This document shows, piece by piece, positions 25,214-33,168 of a stretch of DNA of 37,788 bases. The DNA lies in the NCBI GenBank assembly GCA_002698425.1, contig NZXU01000008.1:1-37788 (forward strand), written 5' to 3'. This DNA comes from Ahrensia sp. Lineage in GTDB: Bacteria; Pseudomonadota; Alphaproteobacteria; Rhizobiales; Rhizobiaceae. Position numbers and translations under genes: made by a program. Under the pieces are notes generated by a model, which had not been told where the DNA came from, ran no database searches, and saw nothing but the letters and a program-made list of their open reading frames with translations. Each line of letters begins with the position of its first letter. Position 1 is the stretch's first letter.

Positions 25214-26155
25214 TCACGCGGCCTCCGTTAGTGTCCGCCGCGCCAGCCGTTCGGCGGTTTTCAGCGCAGCAGAGGTCATGATGTCCAGATTGCCGGCATA
25301 TTTCGGAAGGTAATGACCCGCGCCTTCGACCTCGAGAAACACGCTGACCTTCAGCCCGGTGGCATGATCGTCCACGCCGGGGATGCGCACCGCGGCGTTG
25401 TTGCCGATTGTCTCGAACTGGATTTCCTGTTTCAGCCGATAACCGGGCACGTAGTCCTGCACCTCGGCGATCATCGCCTCGACCGAGCGGCGCACCGCCT
25501 CACGATCAGTCGTTTTTGCCAAACAATAAACCGTGTCCCGCATGATCAGGGGCGGCTCGGCGGGGTTGAGAATAATCACCGCCTTGCCCTTGGAGGCGCC
25601 GCCGACCTCGCAGATCGCCCGCGATGTGGTCTCGGTGAATTCGTCGATATTGGCGCGGGTGCCCGGCCCGGCCGAGCGTGACGAGATCGAGGCGACGATC
25701 TCCGCATAGCTCACTTCGGCGACTCGCGACACTGCTGCCACGATCGGGATCGTAGCCTGGCCGCCACAAGTTACCATATTGATATTGGTCTGTTCCAGGT
25801 GATTGTCCATGTTCACCACGGGAACAACGTAAGGGCCAATGGCTGCCGGAGTCAGGTCGATCATGATCTTGCTCGCGTCCCGGACAATCTGGTCATTGCG
25901 CTTGTGTGCGCCTGCGGAGGTCGCATCGAACACAATGCCAATCTCGGGCCACACGGGCAGCCGGGTCAGCCCCTCGATGCCTTCGTGAGTAGACGCGACG
26001 CCAAGCCGGGTGGCACGGGACAGACCATCGCTGTCCGGGTCGATCCCGACCATGGCGCCCATCTTCAGAACATCCGAAGTCCTCATGATCTTGATCATCA
26101 GATCGGTCCCGATATTGCCCGAACCGATGATTGCAACCTTGATCTTGCCGGTCAT
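25214..26155 (-). CDS. mhpF: Acetaldehyde dehydrogenase (acylating)
   Basis: This 313-residue DmpF/MhpF protein starts at ATG 26155 ([20 protein letters not shown]), which gives the Rossmann motif GSGNIGTD at residues 11-18 and a 4-base overlap with the hydratase gene. The catalytic Cys is at residue 130 in [11 protein letters not shown]. It oxidises acetaldehyde with CoA and NAD+ to acetyl-CoA, acting in a complex with the MhpE-type aldolase encoded next. Longer frames upstream run inside the hydratase gene and are not real. Confidence 0.96.
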   Translation of the reverse strand: MTGKIKVAIIGSGNIGTDLMIKIMRTSDVLKMGAMVGIDPDSDGLSRATRLGVASTHEGIEGLTRLPVWPEIGIVFDATSAGAHKRNDQIVRDASKIMIDLTPAAIGPYVVPVVNMDNHLEQTNINMVTCGGQATIPIVAAVSRVAEVSYAEIVASISSRSAGPGTRANIDEFTETTSRAICEVGGASKGKAVIILNPAEPPLIMRDTVYCLAKTTDREAVRRSVEAMIAEVQDYVPGYRLKQEIQFETIGNNAAVRIPGVDDHATGLKVSVFLEVEGAGHYLPKYAGNLDIMTSAALKTAERLARRTLTEAA

Positions 26156-26949
26156 GCCCCTGCCCTTCCGTCGTCGAAATTCACCTGGATTGGCGAGAAC
26201 CCGGAAATTTCGGCCAGATACACCTCGCCCGGTCCCACCGGGACCATCGGCCCGAAGGCCCCCGACATCACGATGTCGCCTTCTGCCAGTGGTTGGCCCA
26301 GTTCCGCCATGCGGCGCGCCAGCCACAATGTCGCGTTGAGCGGGCTTCCCATGCAATCTACGCCCAGCCCGCGCGAAACGACGCGGCCATTGCACGACAG
26401 GATGCCGCCGCAGAGCCGCAGGTCGAGATCGGTCAGCCGACGCGCGCCCAGGCCCAGAAGAAACCCCCCGCCCGACGCGTTGTCGGCCACGGTGTCGACC
26501 AGCTTGATGTCCCAGTCGCGTATCGCGGTGTCCACCACTTCAAGCGCCGGCACCGCATAGGCGACGCGGCGGATCAGCTCGGCCATCGGCGCCTGGGGAT
26601 CGTCGAAGTCGCGGTCCATCACGAAGGCCACTTCCAATTCGGCCTTTGGCTGCATGAAGCGGCCGGTGTCGACCACCTCGCCCTCGGTGAAGAAATAGTC
26701 GGCCCAAAGCATCCCGTAATCGGGTTGGTCGATGCCCATCTGGGCCTGAACCGCTGGCGAGGTCAGCCCGATCTTGCAACCCACAAACCGTCGTCCCTGG
26801 CCCAGCCAAATCTTGTTCGCGGCGTCCTGCACCGCATAGGCGTCCTCAACCGTGTCCAGCCCATGACTTTCACGCAGAGGGGGGATCTGTTTCAGCTCAG
26901 TCCGGGCGCCCACCAGCGCAACGGCCATGTCGTCGATGCGCCCGCTCAT
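26152..26949 (-). CDS. mhpD: 2-oxopent-4-enoate hydratase (MhpD-type)
   Basis: This 265-residue protein of the fumarylacetoacetase-related hydratase/decarboxylase family starts at ATG 26949 ([20 protein letters not shown]), overlapping the flavin reductase stop by 4 bases. Family motifs include [47 protein letters not shown] and the final [20 protein letters not shown]. It adds water to 2-hydroxypenta-2,4-dienoate to give 4-hydroxy-2-oxovalerate, the aldolase substrate. A paralogue lies at 35140-35925. The related 4-oxalocrotonate decarboxylases share this fold, but the tight linkage to mhpF and mhpE favours the hydratase. Confidence 0.92.
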   Translation of the reverse strand: MSGRIDDMAVALVGARTELKQIPPLRESHGLDTVEDAYAVQDAANKIWLGQGRRFVGCKIGLTSPAVQAQMGIDQPDYGMLWADYFFTEGEVVDTGRFMQPKAELEVAFVMDRDFDDPQAPMAELIRRVAYAVPALEVVDTAIRDWDIKLVDTVADNASGGGFLLGLGARRLTDLDLRLCGGILSCNGRVVSRGLGVDCMGSPLNATLWLARRMAELGQPLAEGDIVMSGAFGPMVPVGPGEVYLAEISGFSPIQVNFDDGRAGA

Positions 26950-27497
26950 GCGGTGCCCCGGGGCTGGCGGGTTTCTTCGTCTATCGGCAGATAGTCGCCC
27001 CGCCAGAGCAGAAGCGGCGGCTCGGGAAAGGTGCGGGCGCGCAACACGCGCCCCACCAGAATCGTGTGGTCGCCGCCGGGCAAGGTAGTTTCGAGGCAGC
27101 ATTCGATCCAGGCCGCAGCACCTTTGATCAAGGGCATCTCGGCCAGCCCCTCCTCAAGATCGAGATCGGCGAAGCGGTCGACATCGGCGGTCGCGAAACG
27201 GCGCGACACCTCTTCCTGATCGGCCGCCAGAATATTCACCGCAAAGCGTTGCGCACTCAGGAAGATCGGCAACGAATAGGCTTCGTTGCGCAAACTCCAT
27301 TGAACCAGCGGCGGGTCGAGCGACAATGAGGAGAACGACGTGGCCGTGACACCATATTGCCCCTCCTCGTCATCATGCGTCGTCATCACCGTGATGCCGG
27401 TGGCGAAGCGTCCCAGCGCCTCGCGGAACGCTGTCGGCGCCAGGGGTGGCGTCGTTTTGGCACTGACAAAGCGGGTTGCCTGAGTGTGCATCGTCAT
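26946..27497 (-). CDS. Flavin reductase (HpaC-like) of a two-component monooxygenase
   Basis: This 183-residue protein of the flavin-reductase-like domain family has FREALGRFATGITVMTTHDD near the start, then YGVTATSFSSLSLDPPLVQW-SLRN, which is the flavin-binding signature, and FAVNILAADQEEVSRRFA. It uses NAD(P)H to reduce FMN or FAD and releases it to an oxygenase, most likely the HpaB-type protein at 28456-29949. ATG 27497 is preferred over 27512 because GGAGAG lies 7 bases before it. Lying inside the mhp-type operon, it is likely co-expressed with the ring-cleavage genes. Confidence 0.9.
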   Translation of the reverse strand: MTMHTQATRFVSAKTTPPLAPTAFREALGRFATGITVMTTHDDEEGQYGVTATSFSSLSLDPPLVQWSLRNEAYSLPIFLSAQRFAVNILAADQEEVSRRFATADVDRFADLDLEEGLAEMPLIKGAAAWIECCLETTLPGGDHTILVGRVLRARTFPEPPLLLWRGDYLPIDEETRQPRGTA

Positions 27498-27565
27498 GAC
27501 TTTGCTCTCCATGTCTTAGGGTCGGTTGGGCCGAAGAGACCGCGGATTTCCGTTCCTGGCCGCGT

Positions 27566-28438
27566 TTAGCGGCCCAGAAGGAAGTCGATGTGAATCCGGT
27601 TGAACGTTTCGGGATCTTCGAACTGAGGCCAGTGGCCGCATTCGTTCATCACCTCGAAACGCGCATTGGGAATCGCATCCGCGATCTTGCGACCCTCCTC
27701 GGGCGCAGCGGTGGGATCGTGCGACGTCCACAGAACCAAGGTCGGCGTATTGATCTTGGCACTGTCCTCGGAGCTGAACATGTTCCGCTGACGGATGTCC
27801 ATTTCCTGCAGGCACAGTATGCGTTCCATGATGTCGGCATTGCCGGGCTGTGAATAGATTGCGCGGCGCACCTCGACGAGGTCGTCATTTACCTTGGAAT
27901 GGTCGTGCATCAGAAATTCTAGCCGTGTACGAATCCGTTCTGGAGACGGATCGTTCACCGCTTCCATGGTCAGTCGTTTGATGCGCTCCATGACCTCCGG
28001 ATAGGCTGTCCATCCGCCGGCGGTGTTCAGCACCAGGCGGTCCACCCACTCGGGATGGTGGACACCCACCCAACCGGCCACCCAGCCGCCCAGGGATTCG
28101 CCGGAGATATGTGCCTTTTCATATCCAAGCGCCTTGATCACATCGATCACGTGCTTGGCATAGTCGGCGATTTCGTAGTCCAGCTTCGGCTTGTCGCTCC
28201 AACCGTGGCCGACCAGGTCGATTGCATAGGTGCGAAAATGCTCGGCATGGGCGGCCAGATTGCGGCTGTAGGCCTCGGCGTGGCCGCCGGTGCCGTGGAT
28301 CAGGATCAGCAGCGGCTTGTCTTCGTCGCCGGCCGCCAGATAGCGGGTGCGGACTCCGCCCGCATCCAGATAGCCTTGGGTGAAAGGCACCCGTGTCAGG
28401 TCGGTCCAGATGGACTGATGTTGGGACGTCGTTGTCAT
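27566..28438 (-). CDS. mhpC: Meta-cleavage product alpha/beta hydrolase (MhpC-like)
   Basis: This 290-residue serine hydrolase has the oxyanion motif HGTGG at residues 49-53, nucleophile Ser115 in GESLGGW, Asp241 in WTSHDPTA and His269 in ECGHWPQFE. The extended N-terminal GYLDAGGVRTRYLAAGDEDK segment and overall length match MhpC and related C-C bond hydrolases, which split the ring-cleavage product into a carboxylic acid and 2-hydroxypenta-2,4-dienoate. ATG 28438 follows GGAGAATAAG. It lies 17 bases after the HpaB-type oxygenase gene and 68 before the flavin reductase. Confidence 0.93.
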   Translation of the reverse strand: MTTTSQHQSIWTDLTRVPFTQGYLDAGGVRTRYLAAGDEDKPLLILIHGTGGHAEAYSRNLAAHAEHFRTYAIDLVGHGWSDKPKLDYEIADYAKHVIDVIKALGYEKAHISGESLGGWVAGWVGVHHPEWVDRLVLNTAGGWTAYPEVMERIKRLTMEAVNDPSPERIRTRLEFLMHDHSKVNDDLVEVRRAIYSQPGNADIMERILCLQEMDIRQRNMFSSEDSAKINTPTLVLWTSHDPTAAPEEGRKIADAIPNARFEVMNECGHWPQFEDPETFNRIHIDFLLGR

Positions 28439-28455
28439 CTTATTCTCCGCGTTTT

Positions 28456-29949
28456 TCACTCGGCTGCATCGCGCTGCAGGCTGCGCGCGGGCTCGGGATC
28501 ACCAGCCAGCGCCAGCGCATCGTTTACGAGGCGCATCATCTCGTCGTCCTGCACCTGAAGGTAATTCGAGGCGGTGGTCCGGATCGGATCGCCCGCATAG
28601 TAACGCTCGTATTGCAGCAGCCGCGAGCCAAACGCCTCGCCGGAAAGATCCCAGGCAAGCTTGAAAAGCCGCGCCCGATCAACCGACGACATTCCGCCTG
28701 CGCCCTGATAATACAGGTCAGTGTCTTCAGACAGTTCGGGCACGGTGAATTCGGCGCCCGAGGGCATCATCATGAACCCGCCGGCGGCAATGGTCTGAAT
28801 GGTTTCTACCAGCTTCGGATAAGCCGTGGGCAGAAACGTGCGCAGCGCCTGCAAGGGGGCCAGAGCCGGACGTACCGTATCATAGCCGGTTTGCTCGCAT
28901 TCCACTTCGGAGCGCACAAGACCACTCTTGAGAAACTCGATCCCGTTCAGGGCCTCGCCCAGCATCCGCTGCACGTGCAGGAATTGGTCCGCACCGATCG
29001 ACCGCGCCACCGCGATCGCCACGCCCACGCCGAACTGCATCTTCACCAGCGCACGGGTGTTGGTCTGATGCGCGGTATAGTTGCGCAAAGCCGTTTCGGT
29101 ATACAGCGCATTGTTCAGCGCGACGTCGCGATACATGAACACCCTTTCCCACGGAACGAAAACATTGTTGAAGATCAGAAGCGAATCGTTCTCTTCGAAA
29201 TTGTTCGACAGCGGATGGTCGAAATCGGACCGCGCGCCTTCGAGCGTATAAGGCTCACGGCAGATCTGGCGCACGCCCGGGTCCGAAACCTTTACCGCGA
29301 AGGACAGCGCGTGATCGGCGTCGCTCTCCGGTATGCCGGGCAGGCAATACATTAGCATCTCGTCCGCAACCGCGCCCAGCGTAGCCACCATCCGCGCACC
29401 CTGCACATAGATGCCCTCGTCAGTTTCCTTCACCACCCGCATGTGCAGGTTTTCCTGTTCGGAGGACGATTTGGTCCGGTCGTTTTGCGGCGAAATTAGC
29501 GCATGGCTGAGGAACAGGTCGTTGTCCCTGATGTACTTGTAATAGTTGAGGATGTTCTCGGCATACCGGTTTCCGCCGCGGCCGAAGACCTCGCGCGCTT
29601 CTGCAAAGGCAAGCAGGCTGGCATTGAGAAAATCCGGGGAGCGGCCCATCAAGCCGAAGTTCATGGAGGCCCAGAGATAATAGGCCTCGCGGCGCCGGCG
29701 GAGGTCATCGGCGGTTTTGGCGGGCATGAAGGCCAATCCGGCGCGCTGACCGGTTTCAGGAACTTCATAGGTCAGTATATCGCGGGTAGCCGGATCCACC
29801 TGCGCTTCATAGAGACGTGCCAACTGGCGCACGATCCGCGAAAAGGCGGGATGCGTGGTGACATCCTCGACTCGCTCGCCGTTTATCCAAACGTCGCGAG
29901 AGTTGGCTTTCAACCCGTCTATAAATTGCTGTCCGTTGCGGACTCCCAT
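28456..29949 (-). CDS. HpaB-type FADH2-dependent phenol monooxygenase, oxygenase component
   Basis: This 497-residue protein resembles 4-hydroxyphenylacetate 3-monooxygenase (HpaB) and related enzymes with an acyl-CoA-dehydrogenase fold. It starts MGVRNGQQFIDGLKANSRDV, then WINGERVEDVTTHPAF. The family blocks HALISPQNDRTKSSSEQENL, GARMVATLGAVADE and DSLLIFNNVFVPWERVFMYR are visible. ATG 29949 is preceded by AGGAGTGGGAC; the longer frame from 30300 overlaps the dioxygenase gene and is not real. It should hydroxylate a phenol ortho to its hydroxyl group, making the catechol for the MhpB-type dioxygenase, with reduced flavin from the reductase at 26946. In E. coli the same pathway uses the single-component MhpA, so this is an alternative hydroxylase. 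Confidence 0.92.
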   Translation of the reverse strand: MGVRNGQQFIDGLKANSRDVWINGERVEDVTTHPAFSRIVRQLARLYEAQVDPATRDILTYEVPETGQRAGLAFMPAKTADDLRRRREAYYLWASMNFGLMGRSPDFLNASLLAFAEAREVFGRGGNRYAENILNYYKYIRDNDLFLSHALISPQNDRTKSSSEQENLHMRVVKETDEGIYVQGARMVATLGAVADEMLMYCLPGIPESDADHALSFAVKVSDPGVRQICREPYTLEGARSDFDHPLSNNFEENDSLLIFNNVFVPWERVFMYRDVALNNALYTETALRNYTAHQTNTRALVKMQFGVGVAIAVARSIGADQFLHVQRMLGEALNGIEFLKSGLVRSEVECEQTGYDTVRPALAPLQALRTFLPTAYPKLVETIQTIAAGGFMMMPSGAEFTVPELSEDTDLYYQGAGGMSSVDRARLFKLAWDLSGEAFGSRLLQYERYYAGDPIRTTASNYLQVQDDEMMRLVNDALALAGDPEPARSLQRDAAE

Positions 29950-30031
29950 GTCCCACTCCTGCTTTTTGCGTCGGCTCAGGCCCTGCCCGGACTTTGCCAG
30001 GTGCGCCCACCGTCTGGTTGAATTCGTGGCG

Positions 30032-30964
30032 TCAGTTCGGCCTGGCCGACATGATGCCCATGCCCGTAAGCCATTCTGGAATGGGTTCGTAAAACAGCAT
30101 CTCGGAGCTGTAGCCCTGCCCCAATGCCGCCAGGGCGGCGATCCAGCAGCGGACCTCATGTCCGCCTCTGCCGCCGGTCCGTGAAATCGTCTCGTCATCG
30201 ATGAGGTCGAGCGGCGAAAGGTCACCGGACGTGAATGCATCAAGCAGCATCTTGTCCCAATCCGTATCAAGCGGCAGCAGCTTCGACTGCCCGGAGGCAT
30301 AGCGCGGCCCTTCTCCGATCACGTTAATCTGTCGCGCCGTCCGTGCCGAATGGGGCAACGGGCCGCCTTCAATCAAGCGCTGGCGCACTTCGGGCGTGGC
30401 CGTCTCCAGCGAAGGGATCGGCGGATCATGCGACAAGCCGCCGGACCCGATAATCAGCACCTTTTCCGGACATGCCGCCGCCCAGCGTCCCACCGCCTCG
30501 CCGAGCGCGCGGACCCGCGCCATCGTCGGGCGAGGCGCCAGCGCGCAGTTAACGAAAATAGGGATCATGCGCGTCAGCGGTACCTTGGACGACAGCAGTT
30601 CGATCGGCTGCGCCCCACCGTGATCCACCTCTATGCGGTACGAGATCGCGACATCCACGCCCTCTTTCAGCGTGTGCTCTGCGCAGGACCAAGCCCGGCT
30701 CTCGGGAATGTCGAGCTTGCCCGCTACAGTGCCGAAATCACCCACCGAGACGCCCTCAATACCGATGCAAAACGACGGCAGGAGCTTGTAGAAGAAGCCA
30801 TTCACATGATCGGGGTGGAATACAACCACCAGATCTGGATCAGCCTCAGCCACGTAGTCGGCCGCCTTCTCGATCGCCTTCCAGAACCTCTTCTCGGCGT
30901 CCGGCGCCGCGCGATTGCGATCCATGATTGGGCTGTGCGACATGCAGACACTTCCGACGATCAT
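30032..30964 (-). CDS. mhpB: 2,3-dihydroxyphenylpropionate 1,2-dioxygenase-like extradiol dioxygenase (LigB fold)
   Basis: This 310-residue class III extradiol dioxygenase carries CMSHSP at residues 7-12, FHPDHVNGFFYKLLPSFCIG, His115 in VDHGGAQPIE and His179 in GSGGLSHDPP. His115 and His179 fall at the same numbers as the catalytic histidines reported for E. coli MhpB. The end EPIPEWLTGMGIMSAR also matches. It opens the catechol ring next to the side chain using Fe(II) and oxygen. It is the first gene of the leftward operon, divergent from iclR with a 172-base spacer. 3-(2,3-dihydroxyphenyl)propionate or a close analogue is the likely substrate. Confidence 0.93.
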   Translation of the reverse strand: MIVGSVCMSHSPIMDRNRAAPDAEKRFWKAIEKAADYVAEADPDLVVVFHPDHVNGFFYKLLPSFCIGIEGVSVGDFGTVAGKLDIPESRAWSCAEHTLKEGVDVAISYRIEVDHGGAQPIELLSSKVPLTRMIPIFVNCALAPRPTMARVRALGEAVGRWAAACPEKVLIIGSGGLSHDPPIPSLETATPEVRQRLIEGGPLPHSARTARQINVIGEGPRYASGQSKLLPLDTDWDKMLLDAFTSGDLSPLDLIDDETISRTGGRGGHEVRCWIAALAALGQGYSSEMLFYEPIPEWLTGMGIMSARPN

Positions 30965-31108
30965 TCTCGACTCCTCCCGTCCACTCGGCGTCCGCGCCCA
31001 CCCCGTGCCCGAGTAGGCGACTCCGCCATTAATCGGACAAGGCTTTCTCGCCGTCCGACACCAAAGGAATGACGTCGGCCTTGATTTTCCGCAACGAACA
31101 GATCCATA

Positions 31109-31127
31109 TTGTTCACAGATCGAACAA
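31109..31127. promoter_or_regulatory. Putative IclR operator at the iclR/mhpB divergent promoter
   Basis: TTGTTCACAGATCGAACAA has perfect 6-bp arms (TTGTTC/GAACAA) around a 7-bp centre and ends 9 bases before the iclR ATG, overlapping its ribosome site. Placement suits autorepression and control of the divergent mhpB operon. Its 15-bp core recurs at 24161 and, with changes, at 31959. Confidence 0.65.
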
Positions 31128-31136
31128 GGAAATCCG

Positions 31137-31940
31137 ATGGCCTCACATCCTACGAACGAGATTGGCTCGCCCTACAAGGAGATCCGTGCGGTGACGCGAG
31201 CGTTCGACCTACTCGAGGCAGCGGGAGACTTGGGGTGGGCGAAAGTGGGTGAACTCGCCACCTATACCGGAATAGACCGGGGAACGCTCTACCGGTTGAT
31301 CCACACGCTTGAGATGAAAGGCTACTTGGTGCGGCGCGCCGAGGACGGCGCAGTTTCGCTCACTGAGCGCATCCTTCAGCTCGGCGACGGCGTGCGCCAC
31401 GAGGACGTCGCCACCCAAGTGATGTCGCAAGCGCTGCGCGGACTTACCGAACAATTGATGTGGCCCAGCGATTTCGCCACGCTAGTGGCCGGTCGCATGG
31501 TGATTCAGGCCTCCAGTCACAAGTTCAGCCCGGTGTCCGTCCACCGCAGGCTGGTAGGCAAAACGCGGCCGGTTCTGCGTTCGGCGTTGGGGCTTGCCTA
31601 TCTGGGCTCGCTAAGCCGCGGTGACCTGTCTCGCACCCTCGACGTGATGCGCCGGATCGGCACGGTCAGTAGGGAGGACCTAGCTATCCTGCCCAATATC
31701 GAGCGACGACTCGAAGAGATGCACCAACGCGGCTATGCCTTCTCAGTGGGGCTGGTCGAGAATAATATCAGTGCCATCGCCCTGCCTGTGAGACTCGGGC
31801 GAAGGCCAATCGGCGCCGTAAATATCGCCTTTTTCCGCAGCGCCATGTCGCCTGCCGAAGCCGCTTCAACATGCCTGAAGCCACTACGCGAGTGCATTGT
31901 TCGAGCCGAGGCGGCCATGCTAGCGCAAACGCAGCTCTGA
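31137..31940 (+). CDS. IclR-family transcriptional regulator (MhpR-like position)
   Basis: This 267-residue regulator has an N-terminal winged helix: KEIRAVTRAFDLLEAAGDLG, then VGELATYTGIDRGTLYRLIH-TLEMKGYLVRR (about residues 15-65). A C-terminal ligand domain with HRRLVGKTRPVLRSALGLAY and LVENNISAIALPVRLGRRPI follows. E. coli MhpR, which activates the mhp genes, is also of this family. The gene sits between the leftward ring-cleavage operon and the rightward transport operon. A dyad with matching copies elsewhere in the cluster lies just before its start (AAGGA, ATG 31137). The effector is probably a pathway aromatic acid. Confidence 0.92.
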   Translation: MASHPTNEIGSPYKEIRAVTRAFDLLEAAGDLGWAKVGELATYTGIDRGTLYRLIHTLEMKGYLVRRAEDGAVSLTERILQLGDGVRHEDVATQVMSQALRGLTEQLMWPSDFATLVAGRMVIQASSHKFSPVSVHRRLVGKTRPVLRSALGLAYLGSLSRGDLSRTLDVMRRIGTVSREDLAILPNIERRLEEMHQRGYAFSVGLVENNISAIALPVRLGRRPIGAVNIAFFRSAMSPAEAASTCLKPLRECIVRAEAAMLAQTQL

Positions 31941-31958
31941 ATTCGGTATTCCGCAAGT

Positions 31959-31973
31959 GTTCACTAGGTGAAT
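31959..31973. promoter_or_regulatory. Putative IclR operator before the TRAP operon
   Basis: GTTCAC-TAGG-TGAAT contains the perfect inner dyad TTCAC-TAG-GTGAA. It resembles the other two GTTCAC-N4-CGAAC sites, with two changes in the right half. It lies 19 bases after the iclR stop and 156-170 bases before the dctP start, so it could control the transport operon separately from iclR. Confidence 0.5.
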
Positions 31974-32128
31974 GCTTTCCATATTCGCTTTGGAAAGCGG
32001 ATCAGGAACCTCTAGGCTTTCAAGGATGCACGACCATATGTCGCGCTGGGAAGCTTACTGTCGTCCGCGCGGCGGCCGTCATTGCGAGACAGGCGCTCTG
32101 CGCTACAGCAAGGTTAGGGAGAATCTTC

Positions 32129-33154
32129 ATGTTTGTTGCTTCGATTGTCCGCCGATTCATGGCGGCAATTCTTTACGTAGCCCTGTCGGCCACGGCCGTT
32201 TCCCCGACCCTCGCGCAGGAGATCACGCTGCGCTTCGCCAGCTTTCCCGGCCCCACAAACTTTCTGAACACCAGCCTCTTCGCCCCCTGGTTTGAGAAGA
32301 TCGAGGACGCGTCGGGCGGCAAGCTCAAGGTGGAATTCCTCACCGGCGGTTCGGTCGCTACGCCGAACGAAGTCTTCGACTCGGTAGAGGCTGGTCTCAT
32401 CGATATCGGCTGGAGTATCACCTCATACAATCCGGGCCGCTTCCTCGCCGCCGGCGTCACCGAGCTTCCGCTCTTGGCTACCAGCTCCGCCGAGGCCTCT
32501 GCGGCTATCGCAGCGCTCTATGAAGATGGCCTCATCGAGGGGTTTGAGTCCGTGAAGGTGATCGGCATCGGCACCGCCGATATCGCGCGTTTGCATCACT
32601 CCGGCGAGATCACCGGATTGGACGACTTCAAGGGCGCCAAGGTGCGCGCGGCGGGCAGCGTCCTCTCGGCCATGATCACTGCCATTGGCGCCACGCCGGT
32701 TGGGCTGCCTGCTCCGGCCATTGCCGAGGCACTCTCCAAAAACGTGGTCGATGCGGCCGCCGCCGACTGGTTTGCCGTCGAAGGGTTTTCGCTGCTTGAC
32801 GTCACCCTCGGCCATGTCGACATTCCGCTCGGTACAACGCCGATGTATATCGTCATGAATCAGACTACATACGATCGCCTGCCGCCGGATATCCAGAAGG
32901 TTTTCGACGACAATCCGCCGTCCGCCTTCGCCGCCTTTTGGGGTACGGGTCTTGAAACCGAGAGCAATCGTGTCCGCGCCGTGGTGGAATCGACGCCAGG
33001 CCATCACATCATCGTGCCCAGCGAAGCGGAACTGGCCACATGGTCGGCGGCGGCCGAGAAGGTGATCGCCGCGTGGGTCGAAGACACACCCAACGGAGCC
33101 GCCGTGCTGGACGCATATCGGGCGGAAATCGAAGCCTGGCGCAATAGTCAGTAA
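32129..33154 (+). CDS. TRAP transporter substrate-binding protein (DctP family)
   Basis: This 341-residue periplasmic protein starts at ATG 32129, with GGGAGA 8 bases before it. It has a signal peptide (MFVASIVRRFMAAILYVALS, cleavage near TLA-QE). The mature protein opens ITLRFASFPGPTNFLNTSLF and contains DctP landmarks GGSVATPNEVFDSVEAGLID-IGWS, DFKGAKVRAAGSVLSAMITA and GATPVGLPAPAIAEALSKNV-VDAAAADW. DctP proteins usually bind carboxylates through a conserved Arg, here probably that in KVRAAG. Given the cluster, an aromatic carboxylate is the likely ligand. The fused membrane component follows 14 bases downstream. Confidence 0.93.
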   Translation: MFVASIVRRFMAAILYVALSATAVSPTLAQEITLRFASFPGPTNFLNTSLFAPWFEKIEDASGGKLKVEFLTGGSVATPNEVFDSVEAGLIDIGWSITSYNPGRFLAAGVTELPLLATSSAEASAAIAALYEDGLIEGFESVKVIGIGTADIARLHHSGEITGLDDFKGAKVRAAGSVLSAMITAIGATPVGLPAPAIAEALSKNVVDAAAADWFAVEGFSLLDVTLGHVDIPLGTTPMYIVMNQTTYDRLPPDIQKVFDDNPPSAFAAFWGTGLETESNRVRAVVESTPGHHIIVPSEAELATWSAAAEKVIAAWVEDTPNGAAVLDAYRAEIEAWRNSQ

Positions 33155-33168
33155 CTCAGGGGGAGCGA

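Noticed and set aside
28456..30300. An N-terminal extension of the HpaB-type protein to 614 residues
   Set aside because: The extra 117 residues overlap the MhpB coding sequence in another frame, while ATG 29949 has a strong ribosome site and gives family-like length.
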